This document shows positions 10,635-22,214 of a stretch of DNA of 64,000 bases, one piece after another (position 1 is the stretch's first letter; each line of letters opens with the position of its first letter). This stretch comes from Helianthus annuus (Eukaryota > Streptophyta > Magnoliopsida > Asterales > Asteraceae). Location: positions 82,663,870 through 82,727,869 of the forward strand of contig NC_035444.2 of NCBI RefSeq assembly GCF_002127325.2, in the 5' to 3' direction. A model generated the notes under the pieces. The model searched no databases, was not told the DNA's origin, and was given only the letters and a program-made list of their open reading frames with translations. A program made the position numbers and the translations under genes.

Positions 10635-11068
10635 TTCATGACAGCTTCAACTTTAGCGGGATCCACCTGGATACCACGCTCGCTGACTACATGTCCAAGG
10701 AACTGAACTTCTCGTAGCCAAAATTCACATTTAGAGAATTTGGCATAAAGCTTTTCTTGATGAAGCAGTTTGAGAATACATCGAAGATGTTTCTTGTGGT
10801 CAGCTTGACTTTTTGAATAGATGAGGATGTCATCGATGAAGACAATGTCAAATTTATCCAAATAAGGCTTACAAACGCGATTCATGAGATCCATGAATGC
10901 GGCAGGTGCATTGGTGAGCCCAAAAGGCATCACTAGGAACTCGAAACGACCATAACGAGTCCTAAATGCAGTTTTGTGCACATCTTCATCCTTGACCTTC
11001 AATTGATGGTACCCTGACCTTAGGTCAATCTTGGAAAAGTGGCTCGCTCCTTGCAACTGATCGAACAA
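10538..11068 (-). pseudogene. Element 2 pol: reverse transcriptase core piece (176 aa)
   Basis: This piece holds the RT palm and thumb blocks [34 protein letters not shown] and the catalytic [11 protein letters not shown], followed by FLGHVV and [12 protein letters not shown]. It lies in a different frame from gag-protease upstream and RNase H downstream. Each join looks like a single-base indel (near 11040-11065 and 10540-10560), so the gene is otherwise well preserved. Confidence 0.88.
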
Positions 11069-13151
11069 AATCGTCGATCCTAGGCAAAGGATACCTATTC
11101 TTGATTGTAACTTTATTCAGCTCACGATAATCGATGCATAGATGCATCGAACCATCTTTCTTCTTGACGAACAGGATTGGTGCTCCCCAAGGAGATGGAC
11201 TTGGTCTAACAAAACCTTTGGCTAGCAGATCATCTAGCTGCGTCCTCAATTCTTTCATTTCCGTGGGTGCCAATCTATAAGGTGCTCTTGCAATAGGCGC
11301 GGCTCCTAGGATGATGTCGATACTGAATTCCACTTGCCTGTCTGGTGGTAAACCAGGCAGTTCTTCTGGAAAAACTTCAGGATAGTCAGAGATGACTGGG
11401 ATGTCTCCAATCTTGGGTTTCTCCTCCCCAGTAGTCACCTGTGCTATATAAATGACACATCTTTTCTTCAAACATCTGGATGCCTTTAGCATAGATACAT
11501 GTGCAGGCAATCCATGTCGAGTATCTCCCTGGATGGTAAGTGGTTCTCCAGACGGAGTCTTGATTACCACTTGCTTCTGGTTGCACACGATTTGGGCTTG
11601 GTTATGCGATAACCAATCCATACCCAATACTACGTCGAAACCAACTAGTTTAAAGGGTAATAGGGATAAAGGAAATGAGTGATTCCTAATGGATATAACA
11701 CATCCATCTAAAACAGTTGAGACTGTCCCCATAGTCCCATCAGCTAGTTCTACCTCATATTTCACATTCAAGGTTTTAACAGGCAATTTTAACAACTCAC
11801 AGAACTTATCATCCATAAAGGATTTGTCTGCTCCAGAATCAAATAATACTCTTGCGAATACATCGTTGATAAGAAACGTACCGGTTATGACGTTGTCGTT
11901 CTGGATAGCCTCTTTAACATCCATCTGGAAGACTCTCGCATTGGTCTTTTTCCCTTCATCAGTCTTCTTCGCTATCTTCGGGCAGTTAGTCTTGATGTGC
12001 CCTTTCTCGTTGCAACTATAGCAAGTTGCATCCTTGAGTTTCTTGCACTCAAGAGTCCTATGCTCAGAGGACTTGCATATCCCACAGGCCTTTGGCTGGC
12101 ATTTCTTTTCAAATCTGCACCTTCCGAAGTGGTGCTTCTGACAAACCTTGCACAAGGGCTTATCGCCCGACTGTCGATCATTCTTCTTGTTCTCTGACCC
12201 CTTCTTGTGGTCACGATTGCCCCGATGCTTCTTGTTAGATCTACGTGAATCATCATCTTCACGTTTCCTCTTCTCACTATCAGCATTTCTCAACGACCTC
12301 TGCCTCACTGCATCCAGTGTGAGAGACAAAGATATATCTGCCACGGACCTGAAGGTAGCAGGCCTAGAAGCCTTCACGCTAGCTTTTATCTCTGGGGCCA
12401 AACCCCCAATGAAACGCGCGATCCGTTTGGGTTCCGGTGTAACAAGGTACGGAACCAATCTCGACAGAGTGTTGAAAGTCGTGAGATAAGCCTGGCAATC
12501 CAGGTTCTTCATGACCGACGATAAGAAGTCAGACTCTATCTTCTCAACCTCGTGCTGAGGGCAGTAGTTTTCTTTGATGAGAGCAATAAATTCCTCCCAT
12601 GTCATGCTATACAAAACAGCCTTCCTAGAGGCTTGAACCAGAGATCTCCACCACGCTAGGGCTTCACCCTTGAACGACTGGGATACAAACTTCACCACGT
12701 CTCTCTCAGCACAACCACTGATGTCCACAACAGTGTCCATTTCGTCTAACCAGGTCATACAATCCACTGCGCCCTTCTCCCCAGTAAAATCTCTGGGCTT
12801 GTAGGAGACAAAGTACTTATACGTGCAACCCTTGGCGCGAGGTGCGTCATCGACCACTTTCTTCTTAGGGTAGACGCTATTCTCATTGGATGAGTGCCTA
12901 TCGTCGTCCTTCTTAGGCTTAGACGGAGTCGAGGGTGGTTTGCTGTGAGATTTAGAGTGGGTTTTTGGCTTTGAGTGTGGTGTAGATAAGGTCCTGCTTC
13001 GAGACTCGCTGTACTCTTCGTATTGACGATCTAAGGCCGTCTTTACAACGTTGTCTACCAAAGCTTTCAATTCAGCACCTGTTATATGAATTTGGGCGTT
13101 ATCATTGTCATCCTCCTTTGATTGACTATTAACTCCACTTGGGTCAGCCAT
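11025..13151 (-). pseudogene. Element 2 gag, protease and start of RT (708 aa)
   Basis: Gag forms the particle and binds RNA. The capsid-like region has the [21 protein letters not shown] and [16 protein letters not shown] blocks. Zinc-knuckle-like segments follow ([26 protein letters not shown] and the classical CCHC knuckle [14 protein letters not shown]). An aspartic protease comes next ([20 protein letters not shown]), then the RT fingers ([37 protein letters not shown]). The frame is then lost just after RID. The start at 13151 gives a normal chromovirus gag N-terminus. It is classed as a pseudogene only because pol is in four frames. Confidence 0.88.
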
Positions 13152-14104
13152 TACAACTTGAATCTGCTACAGAAGATAATGACAAAGTTTTTTTTAGGAG
13201 TTTATTATGGAATTGTCTTTTACGGCAATTCATTAACCATGGTAAACATAGACCATATTTGGTTAATTTGTTACTCACTTTTATTTAGGATTTGAATATA
13301 ACTTATCCTATTTACAAATAATATTGTTAGTGGCACATAAGCCTAGTCACAAGGACGTTTTTTTTATAATATAAGCCGGGATTTCAGAGAATCAAGGCAT
13401 GAAGGTTTGAACCATAGTTCTTTTACCTTTTCTAACAGGGAGTCATAGACTACAACTGCCTTTTGTCTTATATGACAATAAGTATGGCCCGTAGGCACTA
13501 CATCATTAATGGATGTTTAATAATGATCATCTTTATTGACGATTTAACCCATGATTTACCAATCATTAATTTGGGCTTTGGAATCCTTAGAAGGATTCAT
13601 ATATAAGAATGACGCGTGCGATTTTAACGAATCACATCTGCCAAGAACGTTAACATGTTTACAGAGGTTAACAGGAATCTGAATCTTTTAATCAAGTCTT
13701 ACCATTTTGGCCGGGTCTTAATAATGACACCAGGCTAGGTTTCACCATTAAGATTCTTTATTTAGTATATAGATTAATTTAAAAGGAATGATTTTTGATT
13801 TATTTCATATAAGAACGTATTTAATCATAAAAATGAAATTTATAACTTAGCATTCCATTAATCATAATAATGATTACACACTGCCCTAAACGGGACTTTT
13901 AAATAGACAAATACCTACGCAAAGGTTTACAGAAGACAAGTCCACGCAGGGACCAAATACAAGGATAGATGTCCGCACAGGGACTAAAAGATAAGTCCAC
14001 GCAGGGACTGAAATGCAATTGTCCACGCAGGGACTAAAATACTTAAGACAAATGTCCTCGCAGGGACTTGATTGTAATAGTAAATACTGTAGTACATAAA
14101 GAGA
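13152..14104 (-). other. Leader between accessory ORF and gag in element 2
   Basis: There is no coding sequence here. The region is AT-rich and holds the five-copy tandem motif listed separately, plus degraded direct and inverted text. It would be transcribed between the accessory ORF and gag. Confidence 0.6.
13940..14067. repeat. Five copies of GTCCACGCAGGGAC-type motif
   Basis: Copies start at 13940, 13971, 13995, 14021 and 14054. Three read GTCCACGCAGGGAC exactly; one is GTCCGCACAGGGAC and one GTCCTCGCAGGGAC. The spacing of 24-33 bp is irregular. Each unit is itself a short interrupted inverted repeat (GTCC...GGAC), so the transcript could form serial small hairpins ahead of gag. Confidence 0.85.
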
Positions 14105-15340
14105 CTAATGATCTCGTTTCTTCCTCCCTTTTAGTAGGTTTGCTAGGCCTTTGAGGAATCCACGATTACTTTTACGTTCTTGCTCAAAGTCTCGTTCTAC
14201 ACGATTTAAACGGTGGAGGATTTCTTCCTGTTCTGGTGGGGAAAAACGTGGCTGCTGCGTTACTTGCTGAGCCGGAGTTCTAGTAGGAGCTGGATACCCA
14301 TGAGCTACGTATCCTAATCCCCAAGGGTCCCCAAAAGGTCTGTCGGGATGGAGGGCGTTGTAATTGGCCGCTACCACGTATGGGTCGGCATCCGCATAAT
14401 TATAGTTGTAGTGCGTGTGAGTCGGCTGCTCAAACGGGTTGTACGCGGTGGAACCGGCGTACGCTGGTATCGGATTGTCATAGCCGAATGGTGGCGGAGG
14501 TGGTGCAACTGGTGCAGAGTTCACCTCTGCAGGGTGACCCGAAGGTTCCCCTAACTGTGGTTCTTCAGGCACTGGCGGAAAGTGACTTGCACTCGAGTGG
14601 CGAGGGGTGCTAAAGTGGAATTCCCCTCCTCGGGTAGACATCCGCGCGCCTGATCTCCTACGCCTTGGCGGATCAGGAGGTGCTGGTTGAACTGGTGGCG
14701 GTGGAGGCGGTGGCGTAACTGCCACGAAACGCGAATCCTCGGAAGGATCCTGTTGCTGCTGCTGCTGCTGGTGAGGTGATGAATGGTGAGAGGGTGTAAA
14801 GTACCACTCGCACTGGTTAGACCTCGCCTGGAAACTGTCGGGACCTTGATAGGGTGTTCCATGAATGGATGACCCATCAGAGATCTCGATAGGATGGTTG
14901 GGAGTACCTCTTGCAGGTTCTATGGGATCCGTGTCTTCATCCATATCTACCGCATTATCTTCGGAGAAATGGTCTTCGGGTCCTAAAGAGTTATAACCTA
15001 TTGGTTCTTGGACATAATCAGCCGGGTTGAACTGGCCTTGGAAGAAAGGAGTAGGATCGCCATAGGAACCGTGCGAAGCAGATCGCTGGAGAGGTATAAA
15101 CGAAGGTTGAGGGTTACTGGGCTCGTTCTCCGAATTTGGTCCAAAAGAGTGACGGTATGAAGGTGTCGAACTGTGTGAGGTAGACCGTCTTGCAGGTTCA
15201 AAGAGGTTCCTTCTACACCTCTGAGGTTCTTCACTCCTTGTACTCGAAGGAGCTCGCATGTTCGAAGGTCCGGCCTTGTGATCATTGTGAGTAGTGATCG
15301 GCCCTTTGCCTCTTCCTCCTCTTCTAATTGCTGGTGGCAT
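14105..15340 (-). CDS. Accessory ORF upstream of gag in element 2 (411 aa, function unknown)
   Basis: This intact ORF lies between the primer site and gag and is transcribed with the element. The open frame runs back to 15511 over the primer site, so I take the internal Met at 15340 (MPPAIRRGGRGKGP) as the start. The protein is low-complexity: Arg/Gly N-terminus, Ser-rich blocks, a seven-Gln run, several Pro runs, a basic PPRRRRSGAR patch, and a Tyr/Asn/Pro-rich part. It ends in a short charged helix (EEILHRLNRVERDFEQERKS) and a basic tail. There is no catalytic motif and no zinc finger. I recall similar ORFs upstream of gag in Asteraceae Tekay elements. RNA or nucleic-acid binding is plausible from composition only. 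Confidence 0.65.
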   Translation of the reverse strand: MPPAIRRGGRGKGPITTHNDHKAGPSNMRAPSSTRSEEPQRCRRNLFEPARRSTSHSSTPSYRHSFGPNSENEPSNPQPSFIPLQRSASHGSYGDPTPFFQGQFNPADYVQEPIGYNSLGPEDHFSEDNAVDMDEDTDPIEPARGTPNHPIEISDGSSIHGTPYQGPDSFQARSNQCEWYFTPSHHSSPHQQQQQQQDPSEDSRFVAVTPPPPPPPVQPAPPDPPRRRRSGARMSTRGGEFHFSTPRHSSASHFPPVPEEPQLGEPSGHPAEVNSAPVAPPPPPFGYDNPIPAYAGSTAYNPFEQPTHTHYNYNYADADPYVVAANYNALHPDRPFGDPWGLGYVAHGYPAPTRTPAQQVTQQPRFSPPEQEEILHRLNRVERDFEQERKSNRGFLKGLANLLKGRKKRDH

Positions 15341-15496
15341 AATTCCTGCTTTCAAAACTTTTAAATCAACAATATACAATAAAAACCAACTGGAATAACA
15401 ATTCGAATTTGTCCTATGTTCTTGTCTAGACTCGAATATGTGCAATTGTGTCATTGAGATTAAACACATAAGGATAGTGTTTAATTCACTCAACGT

Positions 15497-15511
15497 TGGC
15501 TCTGATACCAA
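15497..15511 (-). other. Primer binding site of element 2 (tRNA-Met type)
   Basis: The minus strand reads TTGGTATCAGAGCCAA two bases after the LTR end. TGGTATCAGAGC is the usual complement of the initiator tRNA-Met 3' end in plant LTR elements. Confidence 0.9.
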
Positions 15512-15513
15512 CC

Positions 15514-18500
15514 TGCCACACCCCGATTTCCACGTGTATCACCGGTGGGCCCGGTGGGGGATTACCGTGACGTAGTTGGCAACAATATAGTCAAACCACA
15601 CAATATATAAATGCACAGCGGAAGCATAAAGATAAATATATTTCAACTATCGAATGTAATATCCAAGTATCACAATCGTCGAAATATAATCCACAGGGGA
15701 TCAAAATAAGATAGAAAATAATTGTACAACTGATATTGGCATCCCAAGCTTGCGAGACTCTAACGATGCTTAGGAATGGCCAGCCTATTACGTGTAGAAC
15801 CTGCATTAATCTTTTTGGGGAAAATATGTCAGTTTACACTGGTAAATACATTCAACCAACACTTTTGTAAAATGTTTAATAAAATTGATTTGAATGCACA
15901 AGGCACAAACTCTTTTATAACTTGGGATAATTTATAAATCAAATCTTGTAAAAGAATTACATGTTCACTATGCGTTCGGTCGCCCGGGTCGTGCCGGGTT
16001 AAAGGTTAATAGACGCACCACATAGCATAAAACCGTGGCGGGAAAACCAACGGCTATACCTTTATAATTATGGACACATTGTCGGGTGTACGCCTACACC
16101 CGCGTGTCAAGGTCGTGGCCATTTCTTAAAATGCTGCCAAGGATATCCGGGACATGGTCATTAAGCTCCCAAAGGCGTAAAGCCAACAAAACCAATTTTT
16201 AAACGGGTCACATTGATAATACCCAACTACTAATGAGTTGGGGTCAATTGCCCGACCAAGCGGTATTTTAAATACTGTAACCCAAGCCCGTATAAAGGAA
16301 AATAAGTTAAAAGTATTTACCTGAGCAAGTAATAACCTCAATCAAATAAATGCAAGTATCTTTTACTGGTCTCCTATTCTGGAACGAAGGTTTAAAATAA
16401 CCTATTAGAATCCTAACGGGTCTTTAATTTAGCCTTAGCTTAGACCAGTTAGTTTCAAGGGATAATTACGGTTTAATCGCGTGAAAGGCGAAAACCGGGA
16501 ATGGAATGTGGTTTGGACCCAACAAGTTTGAAGACTTGTTTTATATGGGTAATATAACCACACTCTGGATTTTGAGGTCAAAACAATAAGGTTTGACCCG
16601 TTTCGGCTAGTTTATGTAAACTAGTTACAAAAACCGAACCGTGCGCGCAAAAGGCGTAACGGGTAACCGTAAGAGTCCTACACAGGTTTCCTAAGTCAAT
16701 ATGCTTTAAAGAGGTTGTGGTATCAGTAGGATACCTTCCATAATGCCCGTAACCGTAAGAGTCTACAGGAAATCTGAGTTTTTCGAACAGTTTATGAAGT
16801 CCAAATACTTTATCTATTATTTAAATTCAGTAGCAACTGGAATTGGGTCAAAAGACCATGTAGAACTCAAGTTATGCCCGAAAAGGGTATATTCGGTAAT
16901 TACCGAACCGATGCCATAACCGCAGGTTATGAGCAGGTTAAAAATAATTAAAAATATCTAAAAATTTCAATATATTATTTTACATCAGTGTGTAAAAGGT
17001 TAGGTGTCGAAATTTGGGTTTGGATAGGCTTTATGCTAATTGCGCCGTTTAATTACTAAAGTTTCCGTAATTGCGCTAATTAGCATAACTCCTATTCTGG
17101 ACCTCGGATTGACGTGAAATTTTAGGGACATGCTTAGAAATCAGTAACTAAGGTTATTGTCCTTTCATGTGTCCAAAATTCTCGTTTTAAAGTAAAAAGG
17201 GCGTTATGGTCAACTTTTAGGCGTTTAACGGAAATGTGCTAAAGACTCGGACAAGCAATGAACCGGTAATAGAGGGTTATACCATCATGTAACCTGGTCC
17301 TAAGAGAGTCCTAAGGCATATCTAAATCATACCATAACAGGTCAGAACTGAAGTCAAAGCAAAAGTCAAAGTTTTGCGACTTTCGGTTCCGAACCGGGTC
17401 AAAACAGTAAATGGTCGGATCAAACAAGCTTAGACTAGTTAATATACTTATTATCATGTTATATGAGTGTTAAAACAGGTTACACGCTATCCACATTACT
17501 GATTATGCATAAAATCGCAAAAATATCATTCTGTTGACTTTTTCTAAGCAAGTTTGACTCGACATTCGGACTAGTTAGAGTGGGAATCAGAGGGTGCCAT
17601 TTTAGGGGTTTAATGCCCACATGATTACCAACACGTAACTACCTTTGATTCGGAAAATCACTGGACCATTTGTGATTTATCGTAAAGTCAATCGTTAATT
17701 ACGACGGATTGACTTTTGGGCTAAAACTAAGAAAAACTTAACCAAGAAAGGGTGGAGTGTACTTACAAGAGTCCTATGCACAACCAGGGATGAGCAAGGA
17801 AGGTACTTGAGCTCCAGAAATGATCAGAAGAGTTGATTGAGGGTGTGAAAAACTTGTGGTCACAAGGTGGCCTTTTATAGTGAAATTTGGAGCTTAGGAT
17901 CATTACAACTAAGGCTACAAGGGTTCCTTGATCATCAACATTTGTCCCTGAGTGCTAGGGGTCGTTTAGGGGGCGCCCATGCTGCCATAATTGCATTCCA
18001 AGTCGGTTAAAACAGCAAACAGTGAACCTGTCCACGTTTTCTGCAACTGGGGCCTTGACGTGGCCCGCGTAAGAGGTCATGTAACCTTTACGCGGGTCGC
18101 CTGAATCTCAATGTCAGAGCCCGGATCTATACAAGGCTCGCGGACCGCGTAAGATCCATCAATACTCTAACGCGGCCCGCCTTTAAGCTAATTTTCAAGA
18201 TTTTCAAATCTTTTGTAATTATTGCCCTGGCCTTTCGGTTTCGAAGGGGTAACTTTGCGTTTTGGCCTCGTTTATTTATGATTAAGGGTCTCGGAACTTT
18301 TACCCAACTTATTAACCCTTGGTTAATTTATTACTACCCGAAAAGTCGTAACTTTCAACGTTTGACGCTTTTAACCCTTATTAACGAATTCGATCATAAC
18401 TTTCTCGTTTTGAATCGGAACTTCGAGAAATTTATATCGCGCGCTCTAGTGAGTATAATTTACCATTACAAAGCCTCGGGTATGCCCAAAGGTCACTCAG

Positions 18501-18785
18501 AGGTATAACTTAAACATGTTGACCCATTTGGCCCCTGTAGTTTGAAATTCCTCACTTTCTTCCACAATTCGTTCCGTACGATCCATGATTCATTCGTTTG
18601 AGGGTACGAGCATCATTTAGGGTTACTGTACGGTATATTTATCTCTTGTTGACATTTTTAAGCCCTCGAATTTACATACTTCCAATGCTTGTCAACTTTA
18701 GTCCTTTAATTAGTATTTAATACCACGTGTAAACTTATGACACATGTCAATACATCATTGGACGCAAAAATTTCGAGGTGTTACA
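15514..18785 (-). repeat. 5' LTR of element 2 (3,272 bp)
   Basis: On the minus strand it starts TGTAACACCTCG and ends GGGGTGTGGCA, followed by the primer site. The ends form a short imperfect inverted repeat. It is long for a chromovirus LTR. A minus-strand TATA lies at 17871-17880 with GC-rich inverted motifs upstream (18058-18182). The sequence from about 16598 is shared with the left LTR; 15514-16597 has no partner in this window. Confidence 0.88.
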
Positions 18786-18870
18786 TTAACGAAGCATCAA
18801 GAGGTATGTTGATCTTAAACACCCCGTTTTTGTATCATTGATTTTTATTTTTTTATTTTCTTCTTGAGCC
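18786..18870 (+). mobile_element. Remnant of X-family LTR (X1, first piece)
   Basis: This short stretch lies between element 2 and C1. Its T-rich text (TTTTTATTTTTTTATTTTC) resembles the same place in the solo X LTR (reverse strand near 45390-45420). The X text resumes at 44257 directly after C1, so C1 inserted into an X LTR. The part further left is hidden by element 2 or lies outside the window. Confidence 0.5.
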
Positions 18871-18875
18871 ATTTC

Positions 18876-19241
18876 TGTTGGGCCCTTGAAGGTTTATACA
18901 TTAGTAATTAATTAGTATTGTGGGCTAGTTGTTAATTGATTGATATGGGCTTGTAATGTGGGCTTGGTGGGGGTGATACGGGCCTTAGGTTTAGGGGAAT
19001 TGTGGGCTTAAACTCCCTTATAAATACATGTTTAGTCATTCTGGTTTAGGTTGTTGACTCTAAGTGTTTCTGCAGTAACTTGTATCAGACAATTACATTG
19101 TATGCAAGTTAAGCTTTTAGTTATAATCATTCTATTTCATCTATTGTCCTGTGTTTGTAATTGAATCAGTTTGATTGTGTGATTCTGCCACCAATCAAAC
19201 TAGTTGTGATATCATTGTTTGATCCGATTTCGGGACTTACA
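18876..19241 (+). repeat. 5' LTR of C1 (366 bp)
   Basis: It starts TGTTGGGCCC and ends CGGGACTTACA. A TATA box (CTTATAAATAC) lies at 19018-19028. A partner copy exists at 43129-44251. Confidence 0.92.
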
Positions 19242-19242
19242 A

Positions 19243-19256
19243 TTGGTATTAGAGCC
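19243..19256 (+). other. Primer binding site of C1
   Basis: TTGGTATTAGAGCC follows one base after the LTR. It differs by one base from the usual tRNA-Met complement (TATTAG for TATCAG). Confidence 0.85.
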
Positions 19257-19329
19257 TGTTGAACCTGTTTCTATGCTCAGATTGATATCACACTTATTTT
19301 GGTTGATTTCGAAAGTGCTGGGTTGCTGG

Positions 19330-19870
19330 TTTTTGAAGACTGCTTTGAAGAACAGGAGATTTCATATAGTCTGCTACTGTTTTCGGATAAACTGCAAGCA
19401 ATTTCGGATACTCTGCAACTGTTTCGGATAACCTGCTGTTGTTCTCGAAAGAATTCTGGGGCTTTTCAGATAAAATTGATTGAAGATTTCCTTGAAGCTG
19501 CTTGTGTTTGAAGATCTGCTACTGGTTTTTCGAAGAATTCAAAAAGAATTGCTTGGAAGATCTCGGAAAGTTTGTTACCAGATTTTTCGGGATTTTGGTT
19601 ACCAAGTTTATCACATTTGAGAATATCTTCAAAAATTTTCAGATATATCAGAATCCCTAATTATCCAGAAGATTGTTACTGACAATTTTAGTTTTGCAGG
19701 TTTCAAATTCATCATTTCGGATAGCTGTTGTTTCGAACGAATTCATCATTTCGGGTAACTGCTGTTTTGAACGAATTCATCATTTCAGATACACTGTTTC
19801 GAAAGGGATTTCAGATAGCCATTTTTCGAACAAGATTACTGTTTTGAAAAGTTATTCGGATACACTGTTT
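19330..19870 (+). repeat. C1 leader with dispersed TTTCGGATA-type motifs
   Basis: Between primer site and ORF the leader contains about five exact TTCGGAT words and several relatives (TTTCGGGTA, TTTCAGATA, TTTCGAACGA). Spacing is irregular and there is no credible ORF. The sense-strand leader of element A uses the same word at higher density (39816-40235, reverse complement on the plus strand). Confidence 0.6.
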
Positions 19871-19920
19871 CTAATTGCTGCTTAAGTTTTCGAAAGGAGT
19901 TACCTGTTAGAGAACAACCT

Positions 19921-21373
19921 GTGATGAATTCAGAAAATCTTACTTCTTTAATCGAGTCTTTAAAGGAAAGCTTTGGGAATCCTCCTCCTGTGGCTGACCA
20001 TACGTTAGAAGAGCAAGTTCAAGATGATACTACTGAAGATACTGATTTGGTATCACGCAAGAGACAAAGAGTTGATCCTGAACCTAGTATTACTGAACAT
20101 GTAAGCTCTGTTGCTGAAACCGAGCCTGTTACTCAAACAGAGCCAGAAGTCGCTACTACAACAGCCCAAGAAAACATTGTACCAGATTTTTTTGAGATGT
20201 CATTTCCAGAGCCTGCTACCAGAACAGAGCCTGTCAAGTGGTTTACGTTTTGATGTCAGAGGAAGTTCAAGTGGTGGTATGTCTGAACATGACGAAAATC
20301 TTTTGCGAGCAGCTGAGAAAAGGAAGTTCATCGAAGAGTTTGATAATGATGATGACATGTATGTAGATGTTGTGAAGCTACAAAATAGAGTACATGTACA
20401 AGAACAATATTCTCTTATGAAAGATGCTCAGATCTCATCCTTATAAGATCAAGTGTTCAACAAAGTTCAAACAATTAATCATCTACAAAGTGATGTGAAT
20501 CTGTTAATGTCCATGGTGTTTGATTTGAAAGCAAAGTTAGAGAAGAAATTTCAATGAGAATTTGCTAATGAGAATGATGATTCGATGAATGTCGCACAAA
20601 GAGATCGAACTGCTGAAGAAAAGGCTGCAGCTGATGCTGAACGTGAAGCAGCTTTAAATGCGTATCTAGAAGCTACACAGAAGAAGAAGAAGAAGAAGAA
20701 GAGGAAGTTGCCATAGAAAAAGCAAAGCAACCAACAAGTGCTGATCATTAAGAATCAAGATGTGAATCCTCTAGATGAAAACTTTAAACCCAAAGATCCA
20801 ACGAAGACATCTGATCGTTATGTTATGGAACTAGGAAAGAGTCATTATGAAAAAGTAGGAATAAGTCTGGGATTACAAGCTGGAGGTATGATCACGACAA
20901 GAAGATGTGGTTGGTGATTAGGGAGAGTGGACATAGAGAATACTATTCCAAGGAGTCTCAATGTGAATCTTGGACGAAGATTGATTTGAAGAATCTGTTG
21001 CGAGCTCCTTATCATGATTCTGATCCTAACCAGTGTGGAAGAGGTTGGGAATTCTTATCAAAGTTTGAAATGGAAGTCAAAAATGATTTTGCTAACATGA
21101 AGTATGCTGAGTCTTCTGTTAAGAAGAGTCGTGGTGTTTGTGATCCTTACACTAGCAGAACAATTAAAATTGTGAGCTGGCCGCCGACTGAGAAAGAAAA
21201 GATTATTCCAGCTGCCCTAAAGTTTCCAAAAGGTGTGTTGAAGAACTTTAAATTCTAGGCATATGACCCAAAGATGGGCGAGGCAATGATTGTTACTGAA
21301 GAATCTGCATATCACTTGGCTGACACGTTGGATTTGATAAGTTTTCATGAAGAAGATATCAAGATCTTGAGTG
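19921..21373 (+). pseudogene. C1 unassigned ORF, broken by stops and frameshifts
   Basis: A degraded frame begins MNSENLTSLIESLKE at 19921, shifts near 20240 into MSEHDENLLRAAEKRKFIEEF, has a stop at 20444, and continues through a Lys-rich and coiled-coil-like part. The best-preserved piece (20905-21258) has the blocks WLVIRESGHREYYSKES, LLRAPYHDSDPNQCGRGW and IIPAALKFPKGVLKNF. After a stop it continues (AYDPKMGEAMIVTEES, HLADTLDLISFHEEDIKIL) to element A, and the same reading resumes after A at 42960. No pol or gag zinc-knuckle motif is visible. I recall related unnamed proteins in Asteraceae repeats but cannot name a family. Confidence 0.5.
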
Positions 21374-21378
21374 AGATC

Positions 21379-21811
21379 TGTTGGTGCATGTTTTGTGACA
21401 ACAGCTTAATAGTTTGTTTATTTAGTCTTTGGATATTTTGTAATGGGCTTAGCATATTGGTTAGGGAGTTAATTAGTGTAATGGGCTAGGAGAATGGCCA
21501 AGCCCAGACCAAAGCCCATGTGCAAAGCTTATCCTATAAATACAAGGCTTGGCATTAGGGTTAAGGTTACACACTAGGAGACATTGAGGAGTTGTGAGAG
21601 AAATCTACAGAGAGTGGCTGAGAGATTTCTAGTGGTCTTGAATTGATTGTAAACGTTCTTGTTGGATAATCAATAGAAGACCGGATTGAAAGTGTATCGT
21701 GTTCTTGATTCTTGTTCTACTCGTTTTTCTGTGAAATCTGATCTAGAGGATTCCGCACTCTAGGTTAGATCGACGATTCTGTTACGATCCGCACGGGTTA
21801 GGGGACCTACA
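21379..21811 (+). repeat. 5' LTR of A (433 bp) with primer-site stub
   Basis: It ends GGGGACCTACA and is followed by ATTGGTA (21812-21818), the first seven bases of the primer site ATTGGTATCAGAGC. The text then switches to minus-strand gag. A TATA box (CTATAAATAC) lies at about 21534-21543. Confidence 0.9.
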
Positions 21812-21818
21812 ATTGGTA

Positions 21819-22209
21819 CATCTGCAGAAAACTGTTACTCTTTTTCAAACTTGCTTGAATTTGAGTTCTGACTAACGAAGAATTCTCAAAATTGTGTAAC
21901 TTCCCCTGAAGTTCTACGATTTTGGCTTGTGCATCAGCCAATTCTGAGCACTTTTCAGAAAGCTCGTTACTCTTTTCTTTCACAGTTTCACGAGCCAAAT
22001 CAATGACCTGTAACAGTTCATTGACTTTGCTTGTTAGACTGCTAATTTCTTGTTCATTTGATTTGAGTTTATCTAAACAATTCGACTCTCTTTTAATCAA
22101 AAGAACATTTAACTCTTTTCCGTTTTCTAAATCAGCTAACAGAATTTTGTTTTGCTCCGATAGTTTGTTAACTTTACCCTGTAGTTCAGTGCAAATATGA
22201 CATGTATGA
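21819..22209 (-). pseudogene. A gag, distal coiled-coil part (split by B)
   Basis: On the minus strand this continues the gag begun at 39461, after removing B and one target duplicate. It has a CHICTE block followed by a long heptad-rich coiled coil (KVNELLQVIDLARETVKEKS, NELSEKCSELADAQAKI). This coiled-coil style is typical of copia gag C-terminal regions I have seen in Asteraceae. It ends abruptly at the junction with the primer-site stub at 21818. Structural role only; no enzyme domain. Confidence 0.6.
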
Positions 22210-22214
22210 CTTAC

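Larger units (their letters stand above)
6297..18785 (-). mobile_element. Element 2: Tekay-type gypsy chromovirus, minus strand
   Basis: This is a minus-strand Ty3/gypsy element. It reads 5' LTR (15514-18785), tRNA-Met primer site, accessory ORF, gag-protease-RT-RNase H-integrase-chromodomain, polypurine tract, 3' LTR (6297-8550, cut). LTR ends pair as TGTAACACC...GGTGTGGCA on the minus strand. The two LTRs are highly similar over about 2.2 kb, which shows they belong together. The 3' LTR stops at about 6297, where the Athila-like element ends. Its missing 1.0-1.1 kb would be expected left of the window if Athila is nested in it. The outer target duplication therefore cannot be checked here. 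Confidence 0.88.

Noticed and set aside
11452..12489. Several plus-strand ORFs of 66-113 codons opposite element 2 gag
   Set aside because: They mirror a well-supported gag-protease frame on the other strand and lack any domain.
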